Positions 7,662-15,430 of a stretch of DNA of 64,000 nucleotides are shown here, piece by piece. The stretch comes from VRUE01 sp963718775 (GTDB lineage: Bacteria; Actinomycetota; Thermoleophilia; Solirubrobacterales; 70-9). The notes below the pieces were generated by a model that had not been told where the DNA came from, made no database searches, and worked only from the letters and a program-made list of their open reading frames with translations. The position numbers and the translations under genes were made by a program. The first letter of the stretch is position 1; the number at the start of each line of letters is the position of its first letter. The DNA lies in NCBI GenBank assembly GCA_963718775.1, contig OY970377.1, positions 868,001 through 932,000 on the forward strand. Direction: 5' to 3'.

Positions 7662-8750
7662 TCAGTCCAGCTGCCCCACCTCCCACACAAAGCAGCCGAG
7701 CTCGCGTGCCAGGGCGATCCTGACCACGTTGGCGGGCTTGCCCCGCTCCACCCGCAACCGTTGCCAGCGACGATGCAGGCGGACCTGAGCGCGCCAGCCG
7801 ATCTCACACGCTCGTGGGTCGACGCCGCGCTGGCGACGCTCCAGCGACCCCGCCACCCTGGGCGCGTGGCGGTAGTGGTGGGCGGCCTCGACCAGCAACC
7901 GGCGGGCATGCGCGGAGCCCGCCTTGGTGATCGGGCCGCGCCGCCGCTGCCCCCCTGAGGAGTGCTCGGAGGGCACGATGCCGAAGTAGGCCATCAGCGA
8001 CGCCGGGCGCTCAAAGCGCCGCAGGTCTCCAGCCTCCCCGCAAAGCCCGAGCGCCGTCAGCGTGTCGATGCCCCGCAGGCAGCGCAACCGCGCGATCGTC
8101 TCGGCCCAGGGAGACTCGGGCCAGCCCTCCTCGATCGCCCGCTCGGCCACGCCACGACGCTGCTCAAGCGCCCTCACGGCACTCAGGTAGTCGGCGAGCA
8201 CGGCACTGGAGGCGCCGTCGGAGAACTCGATCCCCGCCAGCCAGCGCCAGTGGGCCTGCGTCCAGGCCGAGCCCGGGCCTCCCCAGCGCAACTCGCGGCG
8301 CAGCAGGAACTTGCCCACCCGGTGGCGAGCGCGCATCAAATCGGCGCGGATTGCCCCTCGACAACGGGCGAGGTCGCGAAAGCGCTCCTCCTCGGGGCTC
8401 GGCACGCGCACGAAGGACAGTTCGCCGGCGAGGCACAGGCGCGCCAGGCGCTCGGCATCGCGGCGGTCGGTCTTCACCCGATCGCTCGGCGCTTTTGGGA
8501 TCGACCCCGGCGCGCAGATGCGCACGTCGAGGTCGCGCTCGACGGCGCCACGAGCGAGGCCATAGCCCGTCGGCCCTGCCTCATAGACGGCGAGGACGGG
8601 AGCGTGGAGCCCTTCGAGAAAGTCCAGGGCCCGCCGGGGCGGGCCGTTCAAGCGTTTGGAGCGAAGCTCGCCTGTCTCGGGGCAAAGAACGCAGGCGTGG
8701 GTTTGGGTGGCGTGGACGTCGAGGCCGACCACGCTTTTAGGCTGAGCCAT
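7662..8750 (-). CDS. IS110-family transposase (DEDD recombinase)
   Basis: 362 residues. The N-terminal RuvC-like DEDD domain shows 'GLDVHA', 'YEAGPTG' and 'KTDRRDAERLARL'; the C-terminal Tnp_20-type domain has 'LRGIDTLTAL' and 'FERPASLMAYFGIVPSE' with a Ser-Ser-Gly that would supply the nucleophile. The start is ATG 8750 ('MAQPKSVVG'), chosen because GGAGGT precedes it at good spacing. Length and catalytic residues look complete, so it may be active. Flanked by subterminal inverted repeats. Confidence 0.93.
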   Translation of the reverse strand: MAQPKSVVGLDVHATQTHACVLCPETGELRSKRLNGPPRRALDFLEGLHAPVLAVYEAGPTGYGLARGAVERDLDVRICAPGSIPKAPSDRVKTDRRDAERLARLCLAGELSFVRVPSPEEERFRDLARCRGAIRADLMRARHRVGKFLLRRELRWGGPGSAWTQAHWRWLAGIEFSDGASSAVLADYLSAVRALEQRRGVAERAIEEGWPESPWAETIARLRCLRGIDTLTALGLCGEAGDLRRFERPASLMAYFGIVPSEHSSGGQRRRGPITKAGSAHARRLLVEAAHHYRHAPRVAGSLERRQRGVDPRACEIGWRAQVRLHRRWQRLRVERGKPANVVRIALARELGCFVWEVGQLD

Positions 8751-8884
8751 GTCGGCACCTCCCATGATTGGGGTGTCGGCCGCAGGTCCGCCCTGCGGCC
8801 CAGTCCCCGCACTTTCATGCGCGGGGTGCCGACCTACCTACCGCTGGAGTCGGTCAGCTCTCCATACGGTCTTGATCTGCTCGA

Positions 8885-9748
8885 TCAGGTCTGCTCTCGG
8901 GACTTTTCGATTACGGCGCCAACCGCGCTTGAACCCGCGAGCAGGACAGTTCCGCCCACCGCAACGGCCATCGAGGCGACCAAGACGACCCCACCAAGTG
9001 GGGTCGTGCTCCACGCCTCGCCGAAGATCAGCGGCGCCAAGAGCACGGGGACGAGGATCTGGACCGCGAACATCGTCGGCGCCACGTGTGTGGCCGGCCG
9101 ATTCTGCAGGGCGCTCATCTCGCTCAGCAGCGCCAGCCCCTCCGATGCGACCGCCGTGGCAAGCCAGGCAACCGCGATCAGCAGCGCTCCGGCGGCAAGC
9201 TCGTCGGTGAGCAGCTTGCTGGCGATCGCGGTCCAGGCGTAGCCACAGCCGGCGCTGATGACAGCGAGCGTCCCCAAGGCCATCCCTCGCCTTCGCAACA
9301 CGTAAGGAGCCACGATCGGGATCGCAACGAGGACCAGGGCAAGAGCGATCGCCCCCGTCCCAGCGTGGTCAGTGGTCCGTTCTGGCGCGGCCAGGGCGAC
9401 ACCCGTGACGCCAAGCAAGATCGCCGCCACAGCCATGAACTCCCGTCGCCCCGGCCTCTCCCCCAGCCGCGTCGCACCAAGCCAGAGCAAGAGGATCAGC
9501 CCACTGGCCAGGCAGGGCTGCACAACCGTAAGCGGGGCCAGCAACAAGGCGGCGATCTCCAGCGGCCACCCGGCCAACCCCAGAGCGGTCGCACCGAGCC
9601 AGCGCCGGTTCCGCAATAGCCGGCCCAACAACGACGGCCGCAGCGAATGCTCCCCCGACACGCCCCGCACCTCCAGCGCCTGCAGCGCAATTGAGGTGTT
9701 GTAGAGAAAAGAAGCCCCAACAGCCGCGACTATCCCAAGTACAAACAC
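8885..9748 (-). CDS. DMT-superfamily (EamA/NIPA-like) membrane protein
   Basis: 287 residues, GTG start. There are nine or ten hydrophobic segments in two halves, with 'TVVQPCLASGLILLLWLGATRLGERP' between segments, typical of DMT transporters and NIPA-like magnesium carriers. No soluble domain. The substrate cannot be inferred. It lies directly downstream of the IS110 element's transposase-proximal end and is transcribed in the same direction. Integral membrane location is secure; family moderately so. Confidence 0.75.
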   Translation of the reverse strand: MFVLGIVAAVGASFLYNTSIALQALEVRGVSGEHSLRPSLLGRLLRNRRWLGATALGLAGWPLEIAALLLAPLTVVQPCLASGLILLLWLGATRLGERPGRREFMAVAAILLGVTGVALAAPERTTDHAGTGAIALALVLVAIPIVAPYVLRRRGMALGTLAVISAGCGYAWTAIASKLLTDELAAGALLIAVAWLATAVASEGLALLSEMSALQNRPATHVAPTMFAVQILVPVLLAPLIFGEAWSTTPLGGVVLVASMAVAVGGTVLLAGSSAVGAVIEKSREQT

Positions 9749-10054
9749 GTTGCGACCATATCCGCCCTACCGGAGACCCGGTGGCTCTTCGAGCGGACCA
9801 CAACGCCCCTCGAGCGATCGCTGATCGTCACCCCCGGCACAAGGCCCAGGTTGGATGCACTTTTCGCTAAGTCTTTAATTCAATTTACTTAATTCGATCA
9901 AACTGATTTCTTAATCTAATCGTGATATATGTCTGCTAGCAGGAATGATGACCGGAGGCTTCGGCTACAACCGAAGCCTCCGGTGCAAACAGTCCCTTGA
10001 GGGCCAATCGAATGGTCAAACAACCCTCAGGGGACATACACGGAGGTTACCTAG
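9749..10054 (+). promoter_or_regulatory. AT-rich leader region with a strong hairpin upstream of the secreted-protein gene
   Basis: Bases about 9870-9935 are strikingly AT-rich for this window (runs such as TTTAATTCAATTTACTTAA) and probably hold the promoter. A perfect 14-bp hairpin follows, 9951-9964 with 9971-9984 (ACCGGAGGCTTCGG, 6-nt loop), then an imperfect one formed by CCCTTGAGGG and CCCTCAGGGG. A good ribosome-binding site, CGGAGG, precedes GTG 10055. No T-tract follows the hairpins, so mRNA stability or leader control is likelier than termination. Confidence 0.5.
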
Positions 10055-10603
10055 GTGAAAGCACTACGGACCCTGACCCTGTGCGGTGTCGCCGCCCTTG
10101 CTCTGAGCGCAATAGTCGCGCCGATCGCACAAGCGGAAGCTCCAGTCGGCTCGTCTCTGATCCCGTCATGCGTGGGTCTCCTTGAACCCGACGGTCCAGC
10201 AAACGCGAAGGGGGAAGTTGAAGCCACGCCGGTGAAGATCGGCTGTTACCCGACGCCCGCTCTGGCCGAAATGGAAGGCGCAAGCGCGGCTGCCGCTGGT
10301 GGCAATGTGTGGATCGGAACCGACTTCGGCCACATCAAATTTGGCGGCGAGTCGTGGGTTTGGTATGCCCCCTCGGCATGCTCCTCGAGTCAAGGCTGGA
10401 AAGCGGCCGCCATGCCGGCCGGATGGAACGACCGAGTTCGTTCTGCCATCGGCAACGGAAACTGCCGACATTTCAAGCACTTCGAGCACATCAACCAGGG
10501 AGGTGCTTCGATTGATTGTGGGCCGACCTTCGAAGGTGATCCGTGCTTTGGCGGGATGGGAGTGATGACGGCTCAGACCTCATCCTTGAGGTGGTTTAAC
10601 TAG
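10055..10603 (+). CDS. Secreted small protein, peptidase-inhibitor I36 / beta-gamma-crystallin-like
   Basis: 182 residues. Residues 1-28 form a clear signal peptide ending 'PIAQAEA'. The mature part has six cysteines and a segment 'PAGWNDRVRSAIGNGNC' followed by 'FKHFEH', resembling the Greek-key repeat of the I36 / crystallin-like secreted proteins of actinomycetes ('GWND.ISS....NC..F..YE'). Lower G+C and different codon use from its neighbours, together with the adjacent IS110 element, suggest acquisition. Starts at GTG 10055 behind CGGAGG. Inhibitor function is a family-based guess. Confidence 0.65.
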   Translation: MKALRTLTLCGVAALALSAIVAPIAQAEAPVGSSLIPSCVGLLEPDGPANAKGEVEATPVKIGCYPTPALAEMEGASAAAAGGNVWIGTDFGHIKFGGESWVWYAPSACSSSQGWKAAAMPAGWNDRVRSAIGNGNCRHFKHFEHINQGGASIDCGPTFEGDPCFGGMGVMTAQTSSLRWFN

Positions 10604-10615
10604 TCATCTAGTTTG

Positions 10616-10657
10616 GATCCGATGCGGCGAACGACTTGACATTCGCCGCATCGGATC
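10616..10657. other. 16-bp perfect hairpin downstream of the secreted-protein gene
   Basis: Arms 10616-10631 (GATCCGATGCGGCGAA) and 10642-10657 are exactly complementary, with a 10-nt loop. It lies 12 nt after the stop of the secreted-protein gene. There is no T-run, so it is either a non-canonical or bidirectional terminator or an mRNA 3' stabiliser. Confidence 0.5.
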
Positions 10658-10685
10658 TTCAAACCTGGAACGAGGCAAGGCGCCG

Positions 10686-11075
10686 CTAAGGCAGCCACGT
10701 AGAGGTGACAACAAATGTCGCCTGTTCGCGAACGGTTCGCGCAATGTGCGCGGCGGGGGCCGTGGGCATTCCGAGGTCGAGCAACAGCTGACATAGATCT
10801 GTCTCCACAATCTTGTGCGCTTGGGCCACCTCCGAACCTGGAGCATCGGCAGCGAGTCGAGCGACGATCTCTGCCGATGCCGTTGCGTCGGCCCTCGATG
10901 GGATGGTTTGCCCGAAATCCGTCTTGCTGTTGGAGCCGCTCGTTAGCTGAGCGTGAAGCCCATCAAAGTAACGAGCAAGCGCTACGAGGCCGATGGTATC
11001 CGCCAAGGCCTCACCTATCTCTATCGAGAGACATCGTGCGGCCTCGTTGACTGCGGGTCGAGCGCTGGTGGGCAT
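10686..11075 (-). CDS. Hypothetical protein
   Basis: 129 residues, Ala-rich and soluble, with predicted helices and no motif I recognise. Codon use is mixed (many third-position A/T), like the neighbouring acquired-looking gene. No clear ribosome-binding site precedes ATG 11075, though the upstream 50 bp are AT-rich and could hold a promoter. Coding status is plausible, not certain. The stretch 11076-11320 beyond it holds no gene I can support. Confidence 0.4.
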   Translation of the reverse strand: MPTSARPAVNEAARCLSIEIGEALADTIGLVALARYFDGLHAQLTSGSNSKTDFGQTIPSRADATASAEIVARLAADAPGSEVAQAHKIVETDLCQLLLDLGMPTAPAAHIARTVREQATFVVTSTWLP

Positions 11076-11320
11076 CTAGCGAGTTTGTGTTAGAAGTTAC
11101 TGAATACTCAAAAGATTATTTATGCCCCACACAAGTTACACGTTCGCGATTGGTCGTAGGCTCGTCTTCACCAGACTACTAAGAATGCAGACAAAACATT
11201 GCGGAAATCCGCGAGCCGGAAACATCGAGGTCCCGCACTCAAGCGCCGCGAAGCCGCTCGTCTCACCTGGCGCAGGGCAAGGAGGGGGCGGCGATGCGGC
11301 CGCCCCCGCTAGCCGGCTAC

Positions 11321-13018
11321 TCAGGTCTCTTGGTAGAGCGGGCCGTCGCCGCCCTCGGGCAACGTAAGGCGGCCGCCCTTGGCGGTGATCGCGCCGCACT
11401 GCACGCAGTTCGAGGCAGTGACGTGGACGTCGACCTCGACGGCGCCATTCTCTAGCTGCTCGTCGGGGATCTCATAGACCTGGGCGGGGCACATCGAGAC
11501 CCAGGTCTGGGCGATCTCGCGCGGCACCTTGGTCTGGATGCGGACGTGGTTGGGCGCGTCGTCGCGGGTCGCGTTGCCGGAGAGGAAGACCGAGTCGAGC
11601 TTGGCGAAGGTCAGCTCGTTGTCGGGCTTGACGTACATGTCGCTCGCCTTGCCCAGGTCCATCTCGACCTCGGAGTCGTGCTCCTGCTTCCAGTGGCCAC
11701 CGGGGAAGTTGCCTTTGGTGACGGTCATCGCCGAGGCCATGGCGCCGCCGAGGAAGAAGCCTTTCGAGAAAGGCTGGCGCATGTTGCGCGATTCGTAGAG
11801 GTCCTTCTCGATCAGCGAGTTGTGGACCTTCTCGTCGTAGGCCTCGAAGTTGACCGAGTCCTGCGTGAGCGACTCGACGATCGTCTCCGCCGCGTACATC
11901 CCCGCGTGCATCGCGTAGTGGACGCCCTTCAGGGTCGGCACGTTGACCATGCTGGCCGCGTCGCCGGCGACGACCATGCCGGGCACCGCGAGCCGCTTCG
12001 GCATCGCGAAGTAGCCGCCGGAGGGAATCGTCTTGGCGCCCCAGGCGACGCGCTTGCCGCCCTCGAGCAGGTTCTTGATGAAGGGGTGGGTCTTGATCAG
12101 CTGCAGGGCGTCGTGGACGCTGAAAGTCGCGTCGGTGTAGTCGAGGCCGGCGACGAGGCCGATGCATAGCTTGTCCTCACCCATCGGGTAGATGAAGGTG
12201 CCGCCGAACTCGTTGTACTTCGGCGACTTGCGCAGCGGCCAGCCCATCGTGTGGATCACCCGGTCGAGCGGCTTGGGGACCTCCCAAACCTCCTTGACCC
12301 CGAGCTCCCAGCGCATCGGGTCGGCGCCGTGCATGTCGAAGTAGTCGTAGGCGGCGTAGGTCAGGTGGCCGACCGTGCCCTCGGCGAGAACGGTCGCCTT
12401 GGCGACGACGTCGGAGCCGGGCTCGAAGTTGCCGAGCTCTTCGCCCTCCCTGCCGCGGCCGCGATCGCCGGAGCGAACGCCCTTGACGACGCGGTCCTCG
12501 ACCAGGAGCTTGGTCGCCGCCGTCTCAGAGAGGATGTAGACGCCGGCCTCCTCTGCTTTCTCGGCCAGGAAGCGGCCCAGCTTGGAGACCGAGGTGACGT
12601 AGTTGCCGTGGTTGCGGAAGTTCGGCGGCATCGGCTTCAGCGGCAGCGCCGCCTTCGAGGTCAGCAGGTAGACCGCGTCCTTGGTGACCTCCTGGAAGAC
12701 CGGCCACTCCTCCTTGGGCAGGTCGGGGAAGAGCTCTTCCATCGCCGAGGGCTTCATGTTCGCCCCCGAGAGCAGATGGGCGCCAGCGACCTTGCCCTTC
12801 TCGATCACGGCAACCGGGACTTCGCCGAGCTTCTCGGTCAGCTCCGGCTCGTTCTCGAGCAACTGCATGATCTTGTTGGCGCAGGCGAGCCCGGCGGGCC
12901 CTCCCCCGACGATCGCGATGCCGACCTCGATGCGCTCGTCCTCGGCGTCGGTCGGCGGGCCGATCACGTCGGCCGCGTCGAACGGCGGCGGGAACTCGCT
13001 GGGTGCTACTGCCGGCAT
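11321..13018 (-). CDS. Electron transfer flavoprotein:quinone oxidoreductase (ETF-QO)
   Basis: 565 residues. An FAD-binding Rossmann motif 'IVGGGPAGLACANKI' lies near residue 37, with 'AGAHLLSGANM' and the quinone-region 'GGYFAMPKRLAVPGMVVAGDAASMVN'. It takes electrons from reduced ETF and passes them to the membrane quinone. The C-terminal Fe-S region has the first Cys ('CPAQVYE') and then 'NCVQCGAI', where the usual CxxCxxC reads C-VQ-C-GA-I: the last ligand is missing. Last gene of the etfB-etfA-ETF-QO operon, 37 nt after etfA. Quinone partner unknown. Confidence 0.93.
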   Translation of the reverse strand: MPAVAPSEFPPPFDAADVIGPPTDAEDERIEVGIAIVGGGPAGLACANKIMQLLENEPELTEKLGEVPVAVIEKGKVAGAHLLSGANMKPSAMEELFPDLPKEEWPVFQEVTKDAVYLLTSKAALPLKPMPPNFRNHGNYVTSVSKLGRFLAEKAEEAGVYILSETAATKLLVEDRVVKGVRSGDRGRGREGEELGNFEPGSDVVAKATVLAEGTVGHLTYAAYDYFDMHGADPMRWELGVKEVWEVPKPLDRVIHTMGWPLRKSPKYNEFGGTFIYPMGEDKLCIGLVAGLDYTDATFSVHDALQLIKTHPFIKNLLEGGKRVAWGAKTIPSGGYFAMPKRLAVPGMVVAGDAASMVNVPTLKGVHYAMHAGMYAAETIVESLTQDSVNFEAYDEKVHNSLIEKDLYESRNMRQPFSKGFFLGGAMASAMTVTKGNFPGGHWKQEHDSEVEMDLGKASDMYVKPDNELTFAKLDSVFLSGNATRDDAPNHVRIQTKVPREIAQTWVSMCPAQVYEIPDEQLENGAVEVDVHVTASNCVQCGAITAKGGRLTLPEGGDGPLYQET

Positions 13019-13055
13019 CGCGCTCTCCTTTGCTTGCAGACGACCGAGCTTGCGC

Positions 13056-14030
13056 TCAGCCGCCCTTCTTCGCCTTGATCGCCTCGGTCAGCTTGGGGAC
13101 GATCTTGTGCAGGTCGCCGACCACGCCGAGATCCGAGAACTCGAAGATCGGCGCGTTCTGGTCCTTGTTGATCGCGAGGATGTTCTCCGAGCTCTGCATC
13201 CCGACCTTGTGCTGGATCGCGCCGGAGATGCCGGCGGCCAGGTAGAGCTTCGGCGCGACCGTCTTGCCGGTCTGGCCGATCTGGGCCGCGTAGGGGTACC
13301 AGCCGGCGTCGACCACGGCGCGGGTCGCGGCAACAGCCCCGCCCATCGCCTCGGCCAGTTCCTCGCACTGCTTGAAGCCCTCCGCGGCACCGAGGCCACG
13401 ACCGCCGCCGACGAGGATCTCTGCGTCCTCGATGTTGACGTCGGCGCCACGCTGCTCGCCGCGCTGAACCAGCTTGGCCTTGGAGGACCAAGGCGAAAGC
13501 TCTACCGCGACGTCGATGACCTCAGCCGTGCCGCCGCTCTCGTTGGCGTCGAAGGCGTTGAGGCGGCCGATGATGATCCCCGGCTCCGAGACGTAGCCGA
13601 CGTCGGCGATCTGGGAGTCCTGCAGGATCGGGCGCTCGACGACGAGCTTGCCGTCGGACACCTTGACCTCGGTGACCTCCATGGTCACGCCGGCGTTGAG
13701 GCGGGCGGTGAGGCCGGCGCCGATCTCGAAGCCGAGCAGGCCACCGCCGAAGAGGGCGTAGGAGAAGCCCTCGTCGGCGATCACCTTGGCCATCGCATCG
13801 ATGATCGGCTGGGCGAGGCCCTCGGGCACGTCCTTGGCCCGGTAGACCTTGGTCGCGCCCCAGTTGCCGAGCGCGGCGCAGGCGTCGTCGGCGATGTCGC
13901 CGACGACCATCACGCCGGCCTCGCCGCCGATCTGGCCGGCCAGCTTGGCCGCCTCGGAGATTGCCCCGAGCGAGTTCTTGTTGAAGTTGCCCTCGTCGTC
14001 GTGGAGGGCGTAAGTCAGGATGCCTGCCAT
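13056..14030 (-). CDS. etfA: Electron transfer flavoprotein alpha subunit
   Basis: 324 residues. The C-terminal FAD domain shows 'LVGGGRGLGAAEGF', 'GQTGKTVAPKLYLAAGISGAIQH' and 'ENILAINKD', the ETF-alpha signature. It binds the FAD that receives electrons from acyl-CoA dehydrogenases and passes them to ETF-QO, encoded next in the operon. ATG 14030 follows the etfB stop directly, so translation is probably coupled. The family's usual length; nothing missing. Confidence 0.96.
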   Translation of the reverse strand: MAGILTYALHDDEGNFNKNSLGAISEAAKLAGQIGGEAGVMVVGDIADDACAALGNWGATKVYRAKDVPEGLAQPIIDAMAKVIADEGFSYALFGGGLLGFEIGAGLTARLNAGVTMEVTEVKVSDGKLVVERPILQDSQIADVGYVSEPGIIIGRLNAFDANESGGTAEVIDVAVELSPWSSKAKLVQRGEQRGADVNIEDAEILVGGGRGLGAAEGFKQCEELAEAMGGAVAATRAVVDAGWYPYAAQIGQTGKTVAPKLYLAAGISGAIQHKVGMQSSENILAINKDQNAPIFEFSDLGVVGDLHKIVPKLTEAIKAKKGG

Positions 14031-14822
14031 CTAGATCAGCTTCCTCTCGTCGAGCCAGGCGACGATCTTTTCGACCGTCTCGTTGGTGTCCTCGTCCTCG
14101 ATGATCTCGCCGGCCTGCTTGGCGGGCGGCGGGTTGAGGGCGAGGACCGATGTCTTGGAGCCGCTCTCGCCGACCATGCCGGCTTCAATGCCGACGTCAC
14201 CGGTCGCCTTGGCGTCGAGGGGCTTCTTCTTCGCCCCCATGATCGCCTTCAGGCTCGGGTAGCGCGGCTCGTTGATCGCGTCGCCGACGCTGATCACGGC
14301 GGGCAACTCGATCTCGACCGTGTCGTAGCCGTACTCGGCCTGACGCTCGCAGTGCAGCTTGCCGTCGACGACGTCGATCTTGATCACCTGGGTCAGCGAA
14401 GGCATCTGCAGGTGGTCGGCGACGACAGCGCCGATCGTGTAGCACTCGCCGTCATCGGACTGCTGTCCGAGCAGGACGAGATCGGGGCTCTCGGACTCGA
14501 GCACCTTGGCGAGCGAGTAGCCGGTGGCACAGACGTCGGAGCCGGAGAGCACGTCGTCAGAGAGGTGCACGGAGCGGTCTGCTCCAAGTGCGACCGCCTT
14601 GTGCAGGGCACGGACCGCCGAATCGGGGCCCATCGTCACCGCGACGACCTCCTCGACCGGAATGGCGCCGCCCTCCTTGATCTGCATGGCGGCCTCGATG
14701 GCATGGGTGTCGAAGGGGTTCAGGTTCTTCTCGCCGCTGCGGTCCAGACGCATCGTGCTGGAGTCGATGCGCTTCTGAACGGCGGCGTCCGGAACCTCCT
14801 TGACCAGGACGCAGATCTTCAA
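14031..14822 (-). CDS. etfB: Electron transfer flavoprotein beta subunit
   Basis: 263 residues. 'MKICVLVKEVPD' at the N-terminus, 'NPFDTHAIEAAMQIKE' and 'DLVLLGQQSDDGE' mark ETF-beta, which binds AMP and docks dehydrogenases. The start is TTG 14822 behind AAGGAGG. First gene of the operon; an inverted-repeat operator candidate lies 46-61 bp upstream. The operon serves the nearby acyl-CoA dehydrogenase and probably others elsewhere. Confidence 0.96.
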   Translation of the reverse strand: MKICVLVKEVPDAAVQKRIDSSTMRLDRSGEKNLNPFDTHAIEAAMQIKEGGAIPVEEVVAVTMGPDSAVRALHKAVALGADRSVHLSDDVLSGSDVCATGYSLAKVLESESPDLVLLGQQSDDGECYTIGAVVADHLQMPSLTQVIKIDVVDGKLHCERQAEYGYDTVEIELPAVISVGDAINEPRYPSLKAIMGAKKKPLDAKATGDVGIEAGMVGESGSKTSVLALNPPPAKQAGEIIEDEDTNETVEKIVAWLDERKLI

Positions 14823-14867
14823 CTTTCAAGCCTCCTTGGCTGAGTTCTAGAGCTGGTTCTCAAGCTG

Positions 14868-14883
14868 TTGACTGACCAGTCAA
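14868..14883. promoter_or_regulatory. Candidate TetR-type operator upstream of etfB
   Basis: TTGACTG-AC-CAGTCAA, a 7-bp inverted repeat with a 2-bp centre, followed by an extra TCAGTC half-like copy. The layout matches operators of TetR-family fatty-acid regulators (FadR/PaaR/KstR2 class). On the minus strand TTGACT could also serve as a -35 element, so binding would block the etf promoter. No such regulator gene adjoins it; it would act in trans. Confidence 0.55.
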
Positions 14884-14906
14884 TCAGTCTACCTATACAT
14901 CATTCG

Positions 14907-14950
14907 ATGCGCCATAAGGCGCATTGGAGGATGTGCGAAGCACAACCTCC
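14907..14950 (-). terminator. Tandem hairpins after the mutase small-subunit gene
   Basis: Just beyond the small-subunit stop, on the minus strand, are a hairpin at 14926-14950 (GGAGG..GTGC / GCAC..CCTCC) and then a perfect 7-bp stem at 14907-14924 (ATGCGCC-ATAA-GGCGCAT). No long U-tract. The position separates the small-subunit transcript from the etf promoter. Confidence 0.5.
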
Positions 14951-14964
14951 GTGGATAGTTCTCG

Positions 14965-15384
14965 TCAGGCTTCGTGGCGCTCTGCGGCACCCTCGCGGAT
15001 GAAATCTACGATCTCGTCGGTTCCTGCGCCCGGCGTGAAGACGGCGGCGACGCCAAGCTTCTTCAGCTCGGGGATGTCCTCGGCCGGAATCGTGCCGCCG
15101 ACCGTGACGAGAACGTCGTCGACGCCCTGCTCGGCGAGCAGCGCGACCACTCTCGGCACCAACGTCATATGCGCGCCGGAGAGGATCGAGAGCCCGACCG
15201 CGTCGGCGTCCTCCTGGATCACCGTCTCGGCGATCTGCTCAGGCGTCTGGTGCAGTCCGGTGTAGATCACCTCCATGCCAGCGTCGCGCAGAGCGCGAGC
15301 GATGATCTTGGCCCCGCGGTCATGGCCGTCCAAGCCGGGCTTGGCGACGACGACGCGGATCTTGCGGGCTGTTGCGGCCTCCAT
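14965..15384 (-). CDS. Cobalamin-binding small subunit of a short-chain acyl-CoA mutase
   Basis: 139 residues from ATG 15384 ('MEAATARKIRVVVAKPG'); a longer frame lacks family similarity. Contains the base-off B12 motif DxHxxG as 'LDGHDRG', with 'GLSILSGAH' and 'VTVGGTIP', matching the free-standing B12 subunits of isobutyryl-CoA and hydroxyisobutyryl-CoA mutases. Partner of the catalytic subunit at 16315-17943, from which one unrelated secreted-protein gene separates it on the same strand. MeaB at 30885 is the likely chaperone. Confidence 0.92.
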   Translation of the reverse strand: MEAATARKIRVVVAKPGLDGHDRGAKIIARALRDAGMEVIYTGLHQTPEQIAETVIQEDADAVGLSILSGAHMTLVPRVVALLAEQGVDDVLVTVGGTIPAEDIPELKKLGVAAVFTPGAGTDEIVDFIREGAAERHEA

Positions 15385-15430
15385 TCCGCCGGGAACACTA
15401 GCGCTGAGCCCAAACCAGCGGCCCCCACGA

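Larger units (their letters stand above)
7467..8818 (-). mobile_element. IS110-family insertion sequence, IS1111-like organisation (ends approximate)
   Basis: The transposase gene is bracketed by a perfect 12-bp inverted repeat, TGCGGGGACTGG at 7470-7481 and its complement at 8800-8811. IS1111-group elements carry such subterminal inverted repeats a few bases inside their ends, so I place the ends near 7467 and 8818 (plus or minus about 10). About 180 nt of non-coding sequence lies downstream of the transposase and only about 65 nt upstream, as expected for that group. No target duplication is expected or seen. The flanks have not been compared with an empty site. Confidence 0.75.

Noticed and set aside
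9951..9984. Rho-independent terminator
   Set aside because: Strong hairpin but no T-tract, and it lies in the leader of a downstream gene with promoter-like sequence before it.
12681..14843. 720-codon open frame opposite the etf operon, and similar long frames at 5171-6259, 17008-18816 and 26269-27774
   Set aside because: High-GC antisense shadows: composition mirrors the real genes on the other strand and no domain is present.
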